Positions 44,720-52,912 of a stretch of DNA of 64,000 bases are shown piece by piece; position 1 is the stretch's first letter, and each line of letters begins with the position of its first letter. The stretch is from Polycladomyces zharkentensis. GTDB taxonomy: Bacteria; Bacillota; Bacilli; Thermoactinomycetales; JIR-001. The stretch lies in the NCBI RefSeq assembly GCF_016938855.1, contig NZ_JAFHAP010000008.1, positions 124,280-188,279 of the forward strand, written 5' to 3'. The position numbers and the translations under genes are program-made. The notes under the pieces were generated by a model that saw nothing but the letters and a program-made list of their open reading frames with translations, did no database searches and had not been told where the DNA came from.

Positions 44720-46108
44720 TCAGCCTTTTTTTAACTTCCGAATGACTTTCTCCAAGTGCATCTTTCTGGATGCTTTGAAGTAGATGACGGCATTGTCGGG
44801 CAACTGTTTCAGATGCCGCAACAGTGGAGCGATTGAATGATAATGGAACACTTTTTTGGGGTCCATCCCTTTTTTGATGGCGGATTGGGCGATGAGTCTG
44901 GCATATTTCCCCACGGTGATCAGTTGGGTCAAAGGAAGATGAGCCGCGATCCATCCGACTTGTTGATGTGCGGATCGGGTCAAATGTCCCAGTTCCAACA
45001 TATCCCCCAGAACGGCAACATGCGGTCGTTTTGCTTCCCATTCACGAAACGATTTCAATCCGGCTACCATCGCCGAAGGATTGGCATTCCAAGCATCATT
45101 GATCAACCATCGGTTGCGCGATCCCTTGACCAGTTGCATGCGCATCCGGGGTGGTCGGAACACCGCCAGCCCTTTTCGGATCTGCTCAATGGGAATGCCG
45201 AGAGATCTGGCGACGCCGATCGCCGCCAATGCATTGTAAACGTTGTGCCTGCCGATCGCCGGGATAAAAAAAGGTACGCTTTTCCCGTCGAAACAAGCAG
45301 TGAAGACCAAACCGTTGGTGCGTTGCTCGATGTCTTTGGCCCGAATGTCCGCAATGTTTTTGATGCCGAACGTGTACACTTTCCCTGAAAAGTTTCGTGT
45401 GCTTAACTTGCGTGAACGCTCATTGTCAGCATTGAGCCACAAGATTCCCTTCGGATTCATGCCGTCGATCAGTTCTTGTTTGGCGCGAACGATGGTGTCA
45501 AGATTCCCCAAACTGCCCACGTGCGCTTCTCCCACATTGGTGACGACGCCAATATCGGGACGGACAATGCGGCATTGTCGGGCGATGTTGTTGAGCGATT
45601 TCATGCCCATTTCCAGTACCAGGTATTCATGTCTCGGGGAAAGGCGGGTCAAATAGGAGGGGAGATACGTAAAAGTGTTGAGGTTGCCCATTGTTTTGAC
45701 GATCGGTTTTTTCTGTGACAAGATGGCAGACACCATTTCCGTTGTGGTGGATTTGCCCGCACTTCCAGTAATCCCGACCACTTTGACAGCCGCTTGCTTC
45801 CAGTTCCACATTGCCAATCTCCAAAAGGCAACATACGGTTCTCTCACACTGATGACAGCGGTAGACAGGGGAACGGACAAGGCGGACACCGATGAGGGAA
45901 TTACCACAGCTCTGGGTCCGACCCGACGAATGGCGTTCAATTGGTCGGTCCGCGATTTTTTGATTGAGAAGAAATACAGATGCTCGGCACGCAGGTATTT
46001 GGGTTTACCGTAATTGGCCGACGACAACAACAGATCTTTTTTACCGCGAATCAGCGTGCCATCGACGATATTCAGCAATTGGCCCAACGTGATGAATTTC
46101 GTCGTCAA
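44720..46108 (-). CDS. MurF-like amide ligase 1 (UDP-MurNAc-tripeptide:D-Ala-D-Ala ligase family)
   Basis: A 462-residue Mur ligase. The MurF-like N-terminal domain begins TKFITLGQLLNIVDG, the ATP loop GITGSAGKSTTTEM is near residue 110, and LEMGMKSLNNIARQC, TNVGEAHVGSLGN and NDAWNANPSAMVAGLKSF follow. All catalytic landmarks of MurF are present. The start is uncertain: TTG 46108 is closest to the family start and abuts GGGGAGGGA, while ATG 46135 has no ribosome site. The gene is antisense to a dTDP-rhamnose cluster rather than in a division-wall cluster, and a paralogue lies at 51.3 kb. A role in spore peptidoglycan or coat peptide linkage is inference. Confidence 0.85.
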   Translation of the reverse strand: MTTKFITLGQLLNIVDGTLIRGKKDLLLSSANYGKPKYLRAEHLYFFSIKKSRTDQLNAIRRVGPRAVVIPSSVSALSVPLSTAVISVREPYVAFWRLAMWNWKQAAVKVVGITGSAGKSTTTEMVSAILSQKKPIVKTMGNLNTFTYLPSYLTRLSPRHEYLVLEMGMKSLNNIARQCRIVRPDIGVVTNVGEAHVGSLGNLDTIVRAKQELIDGMNPKGILWLNADNERSRKLSTRNFSGKVYTFGIKNIADIRAKDIEQRTNGLVFTACFDGKSVPFFIPAIGRHNVYNALAAIGVARSLGIPIEQIRKGLAVFRPPRMRMQLVKGSRNRWLINDAWNANPSAMVAGLKSFREWEAKRPHVAVLGDMLELGHLTRSAHQQVGWIAAHLPLTQLITVGKYARLIAQSAIKKGMDPKKVFHYHSIAPLLRHLKQLPDNAVIYFKASRKMHLEKVIRKLKKG

Positions 46109-46488
46109 TCCCTCCCCTGGGGACGGTTGTTCCATGGATTGGCGCGTGTCATTCCATATCGCCCCCACCGCCTTCCCGGCCTGTTCCAACTGTATCTCTT
46201 GAAAGACGCAATCCAAGGTCGCTTACAACCGAGAGGCACAGGGGATGGCAAAGTACATCGCCTTCGGGGCTCATCACACCCCTGACTGAACCGTTCCCAC
46301 CTTACTGATGCCCTATATTCTATGCCCATTCGGTCGATTGGCGAACAGGCGGATACCCATTTTCCACACAGGCGGAAATGATGGACACAGTTGGGCTTTC
46401 GCCCGTACGAGGCACCTCCGGTGAGAATACCATGGTGAGAGATAAAAGGCGGTCGCGGTGAGAAGACGCCGGGGAGGGATGGAACGGC
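46109..46488. promoter_or_regulatory. Divergent control region between MurF-like gene 1 and rfbA with a GerE-like site
   Basis: The 380-bp region has no convincing gene. On the minus strand AAATGGGTATCC (46351-46362) fits the B. subtilis GerE consensus RWWTRGGYNNYY at every position. TATATTCTA at 46315-46323 is one base from the SigK -10 form CATANNNTA. A similar GGATACCCCATTTTCC occurs at 54836-54851 before the APS kinase gene. These sites fit late mother-cell control but have not been tested. Confidence 0.4.
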
Positions 46489-47232
46489 ATGAAAGGGATC
46501 GTTTTGGCAGGCGGAACGGGTTCCCGTTTGTTTCCGCTGACCAAGGTAACCAACAAACATTTGTTGCCGGTCGGACAATATCCGATGATCTATCATCCAA
46601 TCTCCAAAATGGTGGAGTGCGGCATCCGCAATTTGTTGATCGTGACGGGTGTTGAGCACATGGGGGATGTCGTGCGCCTGTTGGGCAGCGGTACCGAGTG
46701 GGGGGTACAGTTCACTTACAAGGTGCAGGATCAACCAGGCGGGATCGCACAAGCGCTGGGGATGGCCGAAGATTTCGTTGACGGTGATCGGATGCTGGTT
46801 CTGTTGGCGGACAACATTTTCGAAGACGATTTGTCGCCTTATGTTCGCGCTTTCGAACGCCAACCCGCAGGAGCCAAATTGCTGCTCAAAGAAGTGGCCC
46901 ACCCGGAGAGGTTTGGTGTGGCGGAGCTGAGCGGGGATCGCATTGTGTCCATTGAGGAAAAGCCGCGTGTTCCCAAAAGCAGTTATTGCGTGACGGGTAT
47001 TTATCTGTATGATGCCCAGGTGTTTGACTTCATCCGGCGTTTGTCCCCTTCCGATCGGGGAGAACTGGAAATCACGGATGTGAACAACCTCTACATTCAA
47101 CACAGCATCCTCACGTACGACATCCTGCGCGGATGGTGGACTGACGCGGGAACACCCGCATCACTCTTGAGAGCCAACCAACTGTCCCGAGGGATCCGGT
47201 TGAATACCCGGTCAAGGGGGAGCGGAACATGA
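46489..47232 (+). CDS. rfbA: Glucose-1-phosphate thymidylyltransferase
   Basis: Makes dTDP-glucose from dTTP and glucose 1-phosphate, the first step to dTDP-L-rhamnose. The 247-residue protein has the nucleotide-binding start GIVLAGGTGSRLFPLTKVTNKHLLPV, then QDQPGGIAQALGMAEDF near 80 and LLADNIFEDDL near 105. This is the short form, about the size of B. subtilis SpsI, lacking the C-terminal helices of longer RmlA enzymes. GGGGAGGGA precedes ATG 46489. It overlaps rfbB by 4 nt and opens an rfbABDC operon. Confidence 0.94.
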   Translation: MKGIVLAGGTGSRLFPLTKVTNKHLLPVGQYPMIYHPISKMVECGIRNLLIVTGVEHMGDVVRLLGSGTEWGVQFTYKVQDQPGGIAQALGMAEDFVDGDRMLVLLADNIFEDDLSPYVRAFERQPAGAKLLLKEVAHPERFGVAELSGDRIVSIEEKPRVPKSSYCVTGIYLYDAQVFDFIRRLSPSDRGELEITDVNNLYIQHSILTYDILRGWWTDAGTPASLLRANQLSRGIRLNTRSRGSGT

Positions 47233-48236
47233 GTCGAACCATATTGGTGACCGGTGGAGCGGGGTTTATCGGGAGCCATTATATCCGTTATCTGATCCAG
47301 TATCACCCGGATGTGGACGTGATCAACGCCGACGCACTGCGTTACTCCGCCAACTTGCTCAATTTGGCGGAGGTCGCGGATCATCCCCGATACCGGTTCG
47401 TTCATGTGGATTTGGCGGACCAGGCGGCGGTGGAGCGGTTATTTCAGCGCAAGATCGACGAAGTCATTCATTTTGCCGCGGAATCGCATGTCGATCGCAG
47501 CATCGAAGGAGCGGAGGTGTTCATCCGGTCCAATATCATCGGTACGTACCACCTGTTGGAAGCAGTCAAAAAGGCCGGCGTTGAAAAAATGGTGCATATT
47601 TCCACCGATGAGGTATATGGCAGTTTCCCGACAGGACGGGCACATGAACATTCCCCTCTTGCCCCCAGCAACCCGTATTCCGCCACCAAGGCCTCGTCCG
47701 ATCTTTTGTGCCAGTCTTACGTGAACACCTATGGATTACCGGTGGTCATCACACGTTGCACCAACAATTATGGCCCCAACCAATATCCCGAAAAACTGAT
47801 CCCGTGCTTGATCCTTCGCGCTCTTGAAAACCGGCCGCTCCCGATCTACGGAGACGGGTCCCAGGAACGGGACTGGATTCATGTGTGGGATCACTGTGTG
47901 GCCATCGATCGGGTCAGACGGCACGGCAAAGCGGGGGAGGTGTATCACATCGGTGCCGAACACACCATCACCAATCTGGAGGTGGCCAAGCGGATCTGCA
48001 CCCTGCTCGGCAAACCACATTCTTTGATTCAACATGTGGACGACCGGCCCGGACATGATACCCGCTATTCGCTGGATACGTCAAAAATCCGTGAGGAGTT
48101 GGGATGGCGGCCGATGATCCCGTTTGATCGGGGACTCAAAGAGACGGTCGAATGGTACCGCAGGCGGCAGGATTGGTGGGAAGCTGTCCGTTCCAAGGTA
48201 TATCGTCGGCCAATGGAAGGAGGGGAGTGGCGGTGA
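47229..48236 (+). CDS. rfbB: dTDP-glucose 4,6-dehydratase
   Basis: A 335-residue short-chain dehydrogenase/reductase, second step of dTDP-rhamnose synthesis. Rossmann motif VTGGAGFIGSHYIRY near residue 7; catalytic STDEVYGSF near 123 and YSATKASSD near 152; TRCTNNYGPNQYPEKLIP near 180 is the family landmark. It corresponds to B. subtilis SpsJ. It overlaps both neighbours by 4 nt. Confidence 0.95.
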   Translation: MSRTILVTGGAGFIGSHYIRYLIQYHPDVDVINADALRYSANLLNLAEVADHPRYRFVHVDLADQAAVERLFQRKIDEVIHFAAESHVDRSIEGAEVFIRSNIIGTYHLLEAVKKAGVEKMVHISTDEVYGSFPTGRAHEHSPLAPSNPYSATKASSDLLCQSYVNTYGLPVVITRCTNNYGPNQYPEKLIPCLILRALENRPLPIYGDGSQERDWIHVWDHCVAIDRVRRHGKAGEVYHIGAEHTITNLEVAKRICTLLGKPHSLIQHVDDRPGHDTRYSLDTSKIREELGWRPMIPFDRGLKETVEWYRRRQDWWEAVRSKVYRRPMEGGEWR

Positions 48237-49090
48237 ACATCCTGGTAACGGGCGCAGGCGGACAACTGGGGCGTGATGTGGTCCGCGTGTTGGGAGAACA
48301 GCATGAGGTGAAGGGATATACCCGTGCGCAATGGGATGTGACCGATGAGGCCATCACCTGGAAAATCCTCACGAATACCCGGCCGGATGTCGTGGTTCAT
48401 TGTGCGGCCCATACCGACGTGGACCGCAGTCAGACTGATACGGCGGAGGCGCACCGGGTCAACGGACGAGCCACGCGTCAACTGGCATCCGCATGCGGCA
48501 TCCTGGGAGTACGTCTGGTGTATATCAGTACGGATTATGTATTTGACGGCAAGAAAGAGGACGGTTATACGGAATTGGACCGTCCCCGTCCCATCAATGT
48601 CTACGGTCGCACCAAACGGTTGGGTGAACGATGGGTGCAAAGATGTTGTCCCCAGCACATGATCCTGCGCACCTCTTGGCTGTACGGCACGCATGGGCGC
48701 AATTTCCTGTCCGCCGTTCTCTCCCAGGCAAAACAAGGCGGACCGCTTCATGTGGTGAACGATCAACGGGGCTGTCCGACCTACACAAGACATTTGGCAC
48801 AAATGATCGATCGGCTGATCCGCTTGCAGGCGCAAGGGACCTTTCACACGGCTCATACGGGTTCCTGCACCTGGTACCAATTTGCTGCTGCGATCCTGCA
48901 ACACGCCGGTTATACCGACATTGACCTGCAACCCATCTCAACCGCGGCATTGGATCGTCCCGCTCCCCGTCCTGCAGTGTCTGTTTTGCACTCCGTGCGC
49001 ATTCCCAAACTGGGACTCTCACCCATGCCGGATTGGCGGGAGGGTTTGGCGGCCTATTTCCGGGATCGACAGGAGGGGGAAGAGACATGA
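48233..49090 (+). CDS. rfbD: dTDP-4-dehydrorhamnose reductase
   Basis: A 285-residue NADPH-dependent reductase forming dTDP-L-rhamnose. It starts at GTG 48233 (VNILVTGAGGQLGRDVVR), with AAGGAGGGGAG upstream and GTGA overlap with rfbB; the open frame further upstream lies inside rfbB. Motifs: HCAAHTDVDRSQTD near 64, YISTDYVFDG near 99, and YGRTKRLGER near 126 with the catalytic Tyr/Lys. It corresponds to SpsK. Confidence 0.94.
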   Translation: MNILVTGAGGQLGRDVVRVLGEQHEVKGYTRAQWDVTDEAITWKILTNTRPDVVVHCAAHTDVDRSQTDTAEAHRVNGRATRQLASACGILGVRLVYISTDYVFDGKKEDGYTELDRPRPINVYGRTKRLGERWVQRCCPQHMILRTSWLYGTHGRNFLSAVLSQAKQGGPLHVVNDQRGCPTYTRHLAQMIDRLIRLQAQGTFHTAHTGSCTWYQFAAAILQHAGYTDIDLQPISTAALDRPAPRPAVSVLHSVRIPKLGLSPMPDWREGLAAYFRDRQEGEET

Positions 49091-49542
49091 TCGACGGTGT
49101 GGTATTTCAAAAACTGGAAAAATATTGCGATGACCGCGGCACGTTTATGGAGATTGTACGGGAAGACCAGCATTTGTTACGCCGTTTCGGACAAATGTCG
49201 GTATCGATGTCCTATCCGGGTGTGATCAAGGCGTTTCACTATCATCGGGAGCAGGACGACTTGTGGTATTTCGTTTCAGGCAACGCACAAGTGGTGTTGC
49301 ACGATCTTCGGGAAACGTCCCCCACCTGTCGGCAGACGGATGTCTATTACATGGGGGAGGAGAATCCTTCCGTCCTGCTGATCCCCAAAGGCGTGGCCCA
49401 CGGTTACCGCGTGTTGGGAAACCGACCGGCGGTGATCGTATATTTGACAACCCATGCTTACAATCGGGAACAACCGGACGAGGAGCGTTTGCCCTGGAAC
49501 GATCCCGACATCGGATTTGATTGGACGACCCGTTTCCGGTGA
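49087..49542 (+). CDS. rfbC: dTDP-4-dehydrorhamnose 3,5-epimerase-type cupin
   Basis: A 151-residue cupin, third step of dTDP-rhamnose synthesis. The DDRGTFMEIVRED start, SMSYPGVIKAFHYHREQDDLWYF near 38 with the catalytic His pair region, and LIPKGVAHGYRVLG near 99 fit the family, though it is shorter and more divergent than classical RmlC, as is B. subtilis SpsL (similar size). ATG 49087 overlaps rfbD by 4 nt. The reaction order needs its product before RfbD acts. Confidence 0.88.
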   Translation: MIDGVVFQKLEKYCDDRGTFMEIVREDQHLLRRFGQMSVSMSYPGVIKAFHYHREQDDLWYFVSGNAQVVLHDLRETSPTCRQTDVYYMGEENPSVLLIPKGVAHGYRVLGNRPAVIVYLTTHAYNREQPDEERLPWNDPDIGFDWTTRFR

Positions 49543-49607
49543 CGCGGGAAAAGGTGCGTTCCGCTTGATGGATGGACCGTACACGCCAACAGGCAGGAGG
49601 TGTTGCC

Positions 49608-50522
49608 ATGGATGTCTGGATTATACCCGATGCGTGGGTTGACCGGGATGCTTCCCCGGCATTCCCCCCCGTCGGCCGGGACCGGGACTCTGTCCGCGTG
49701 ACGCTTGAGAAGCTGGATGATTGGGGACAAAAGGACCAAGTGACGGCCACCGTAAGCACTGCGCCGGTTCGAATTCATGTTCCTTTTCGTCTGTGGGATC
49801 ATCGGTTGATCCGACGTTTGCGCAAACAGCAACCACAGGCCCATTTCGTGTTTTATGCGGCGGAACTGTCAAAGCACTTGCCGTTGCGGGGAAAAGGCGA
49901 CCAATTATGCGTTCCGTCTTTTTACCTGCGCAACCAATACCGGAAACGGCATGGTCTTTCAAAAGCGGCGATTCGCGTTTGTCACCCGGCCGTCGTCGTG
50001 GAGACCCCGCACCGCTGGGATGGGGAAGGCATGCGCATGAGGACGGCCGAGCGCCGTGAGCGGGGATGGCAGAAGCGGAACGTGTTGTTGGTGGATGTCT
50101 CCCAAGCCACCAACGTGCAACGTTCGCTTCTGAAGAAGGAATTATCGGTTTCACGAAATCGGTTCCCGTCACTGGTGGTGCATACAGTGTTCCGGCCGAC
50201 GCCATTTGGCGAACGATGTCCGCTGTATCTTGCCGCCGATTGGTTGTTGACCGTGTCCGCTTCCACCCGGTCCCTGTGTCCGATGCATGCCGAGGCGATG
50301 GCGACCGGCCTGCCCATTGTAACATTTGATCTGGGCGACCACGGGGAATGGGTACGACACGCGCATAACGGCTTGGTGCTGCATTTGGCACACTGGCGCG
50401 CCGAATGGCGACGGTACCTCGCCGAACTGTTGGCCGTCCCGGAATGGACCCGGGATCTCGGGAAAAATGCCCGTGCGATTGCCGAGCGGTATTTGATACC
50501 GAAAACAGAAGGAGGGATGTAA
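49608..50522 (+). CDS. Glycosyltransferase, GT4-like
   Basis: A 304-residue protein whose C-terminal half has the GT-B donor-binding signature CPMHAEAMATGLPIVTFDLGD near residue 224, with the two conserved glutamate-region positions, then NGLVLHL. The N-terminal acceptor half (WIIPDAWVDRD, HVPFRLWDHRLIRRLRKQ) is not one I recognise. ATG 49608 follows AGGAGGTG at ideal spacing; the earlier in-frame ATG at 49572 has none. It is downstream of rfbC and 2 bp before the GT2 gene, so a rhamnosyl or glycan-chain transferase is likely. Acceptor unknown. Confidence 0.75.
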   Translation: MDVWIIPDAWVDRDASPAFPPVGRDRDSVRVTLEKLDDWGQKDQVTATVSTAPVRIHVPFRLWDHRLIRRLRKQQPQAHFVFYAAELSKHLPLRGKGDQLCVPSFYLRNQYRKRHGLSKAAIRVCHPAVVVETPHRWDGEGMRMRTAERRERGWQKRNVLLVDVSQATNVQRSLLKKELSVSRNRFPSLVVHTVFRPTPFGERCPLYLAADWLLTVSASTRSLCPMHAEAMATGLPIVTFDLGDHGEWVRHAHNGLVLHLAHWRAEWRRYLAELLAVPEWTRDLGKNARAIAERYLIPKTEGGM

Positions 50523-50524
50523 GG

Positions 50525-51307
50525 GTGGGACAAACACCAACCACCACCATTATCATCCCTTCACGCAACCAGCGGCATACCACGCTCCAATGTTTGCAGT
50601 GCATCCGTCAGTATACCACATCCCCATTGGAGATCATCGTCGTGGACAACGGTTCGACAGACGGGACGGCGGAAGCGCTGGCCAGCCTGCCGGAAGTTCG
50701 TCTGATCCGCAACGACCATAACCGCGGTTTTGCGGCTGCGGTCAATCAAGGTATCCGATCCGCCAACGGCACCCATATCGTATTGCTCAACAATGATACG
50801 TTGCCTTCCCATCGATGGTTGGCAAACCTGTTGACCGTTTTGCGGTCCGATGCACGAATCGGTTTGGTGGGTCCGTTATCCAACCGCGTCATTCCGGAAC
50901 AAAAAGTACGCATTCGGTTTCCCACAGCTGAAGCGATGCATGCATTTTGCCGGAAATTTCATCGCAGAAGCGATCCGGCCAAATGGCGAAACTCCCCGCG
51001 ATTGTCCGGTTTCTGTCTGGCGTTTCAAGCCGGATTGGTCGAGCGAATCGGGTTGCTGGATGAACGGTTCGGTGTGGGCACGTATGAAGATGACGATTAT
51101 TGCTATCGGGCGCGATTGTCCGGTTACCGTTGTGTCATCGCGGGGGATACTTATGTGCACCATTTGGGCAGTCGGACGTTCCGGAAAAGGGGAAGGGAGG
51201 AGTTTCAGAAAATCCTGGCACAGAACCGACGGTATTTCACCGCCAAATGGGGGATTGCGCCGGAGGTGGCGGCCAGAGGGACTCTGTACAACATCATCCC
51301 CAAATGA
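50525..51307 (+). CDS. Glycosyltransferase family 2 (rhamnosyltransferase-like)
   Basis: A 260-residue GT-A enzyme. TTTIIIPSRNQRHTTLQCL begins the fold; VVDNGSTDGTAEAL near 42, NRGFAAAVNQGIRSANGTHIVLLNNDTLP near 67-96 provides the DXD-type metal site (NND), and GTYEDDDYCYRARLSGY near 198 carries the catalytic-base region. It resembles WbbL/rhamnosyltransferase-type GT2 proteins. The start is GTG 50525 with AAGGAGGGATG upstream; the open frame before it lies in the preceding gene. It is the likely last gene of the rfbABDC operon. Confidence 0.88.
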   Translation: MGQTPTTTIIIPSRNQRHTTLQCLQCIRQYTTSPLEIIVVDNGSTDGTAEALASLPEVRLIRNDHNRGFAAAVNQGIRSANGTHIVLLNNDTLPSHRWLANLLTVLRSDARIGLVGPLSNRVIPEQKVRIRFPTAEAMHAFCRKFHRRSDPAKWRNSPRLSGFCLAFQAGLVERIGLLDERFGVGTYEDDDYCYRARLSGYRCVIAGDTYVHHLGSRTFRKRGREEFQKILAQNRRYFTAKWGIAPEVAARGTLYNIIPK

Positions 51308-51326
51308 TGGGAAGCTCCATCCGTCA

Positions 51327-52790
51327 TTACCGCTTTTTCCGACGTCTTGCCATGCCAGCACCTTTTGCCCGTTTGGCACGTTGCCCGTTTGGAAGCGCTT
51401 TGCCCGGTCGGTCGCCTTTGGGAGGACGCAGTTTTTTGACCAGGGTTTCCAGATGAACGTTATGTGATGCTTTGAAATACAGAATGGCGCCTGCCGGCAC
51501 ACTTTGGAGAATATACTGATACGCCTGGGCTTGGTTGTTGAAACTGGCGATCCGGTTTCTTGGATAACCGTGGTCGGCCGCGCCGGCGGCGATATGGCTG
51601 GCCAGTGATCCGATGGTGATCAGACGGGTGGGGTTCAGTCTGGCGACGGCTTGGCCCACTCTGCGATGACCGGGTACACTCAATGTGCCCAAAGCCGACA
51701 TGTTCCCCAATACGGCCACAGTGGGGCGACCGCCGCTGATCTGTTTCAGTACGTGCAATCCGGCGACCATGGCAGTCGGGTTGGCATTGTACGCATCGTT
51801 GATCAGCAGGAAGTTTCGAATGCCCCGTAACCGCTGCAACCGCATATACGGGACGGGAAAACGGCTCAACCCTCTCTGAATGGACGCTGTCGGCACCTTC
51901 ATGATGCGGGCCACGGCGATGGCGGCCAATGCGTTGTACACGTTGTGTTTTCCCCAAGTCGGGATTTCGTAAGAAACACCGTTTACGAGAAACCGCATGC
52001 CTCTCGTCGTGTATTGGATATGGGTGGCTCGGATGTGGGCGGGTTGCTGGATGCCAAAGGTAAGAATCCGACCTTGAAACCGGTTGAGACGGAGCTTTCT
52101 GGATCCCGGATCGTCGGCGTTGATAATCAGGGTTCCTCCCGGCCGGATGCCGTCCACCAACTCCTGTTTGGCTCGCACCACATTGTCGAGTGAGTTGCCC
52201 AAACTGCCCACATGCGCTTCGCCCACGTTGGTGACCACACCGATGGAGGGTTTGGCATACTGGCACTGCTTCCGAATGTTTCCCAGGCTGGCCATGCCCA
52301 TTTCCAGTACGACGGCCTGGTGGTGGCTGCCGAGATTCATCAGGTTGTACGGCAGGGCTTGCGCAACATTGTAATTGGCATAGGATTTGAGAACCCGATA
52401 TTTTTGCATGAGAATGGAGGCGAGCATTTCCTTGGTCGTCGTTTTTCCCGCACTTCCCGTCACCCCGATGAACACGGCCCGCGATTGATTACGTTGCCAT
52501 CGTGTCAGTTCCCACAATCCCCGATACACGTGGGGGGTGACGATCAATCGGTGATGCGCCGGGATCAGTGATTCCCAACGCGGAGGAGCCACTACGGCAG
52601 TACACGATTTTTGACGGAGAGCGGCCAGTTGCCTGGCCAGTCTCTGATCAGTATGCATGAAATACACGACGCCTGGCCGAATCTGACTCGTTTGTCCATA
52701 CACTGCGTGTTTCACAGGTGTGCGCGGATTTCCGCGTTTCAGTCTTCCGCCTACGATTTGTGCCAATTTTCCCAGTGTGATAGAAAACAA
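51327..52790 (-). CDS. MurF-like amide ligase 2 with basic C-terminal tail
   Basis: A 487-residue Mur ligase paralogous to that at 44.7 kb. It begins FSITLGKLAQIVGG, has the ATP loop GVTGSAGKTTTKEM near residue 109, LEMGMASLGNIRKQCQ, TNVGEAHVGSLGNSLDNVVRAK-type segment near 205 and NDAYNANPTAMVAGLHVL near 331. The last 35 residues are strongly basic (KLRPPKGDRPGK and ARRRKKR), which the first paralogue lacks; they could bind nucleic acid or polyanion. The start is TTG 52790, with AGGTG upstream. It is convergent with the GT2 gene and divergent from the CgeB-like gene. Confidence 0.85.
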   Translation of the reverse strand: MFSITLGKLAQIVGGRLKRGNPRTPVKHAVYGQTSQIRPGVVYFMHTDQRLARQLAALRQKSCTAVVAPPRWESLIPAHHRLIVTPHVYRGLWELTRWQRNQSRAVFIGVTGSAGKTTTKEMLASILMQKYRVLKSYANYNVAQALPYNLMNLGSHHQAVVLEMGMASLGNIRKQCQYAKPSIGVVTNVGEAHVGSLGNSLDNVVRAKQELVDGIRPGGTLIINADDPGSRKLRLNRFQGRILTFGIQQPAHIRATHIQYTTRGMRFLVNGVSYEIPTWGKHNVYNALAAIAVARIMKVPTASIQRGLSRFPVPYMRLQRLRGIRNFLLINDAYNANPTAMVAGLHVLKQISGGRPTVAVLGNMSALGTLSVPGHRRVGQAVARLNPTRLITIGSLASHIAAGAADHGYPRNRIASFNNQAQAYQYILQSVPAGAILYFKASHNVHLETLVKKLRPPKGDRPGKALPNGQRAKRAKGAGMARRRKKR

Positions 52791-52912
52791 ATCGGTTCAC
52801 CTCGTCATTTACGGTGATCTTGTCTTATAGTATGAAGGTTGTTTTGTTCCGTGTTAGACATGTGCTGTCCTTGAAGAGAAAATAGTAGAAACGTACAGGG
52901 AGGGGGTTGCAG

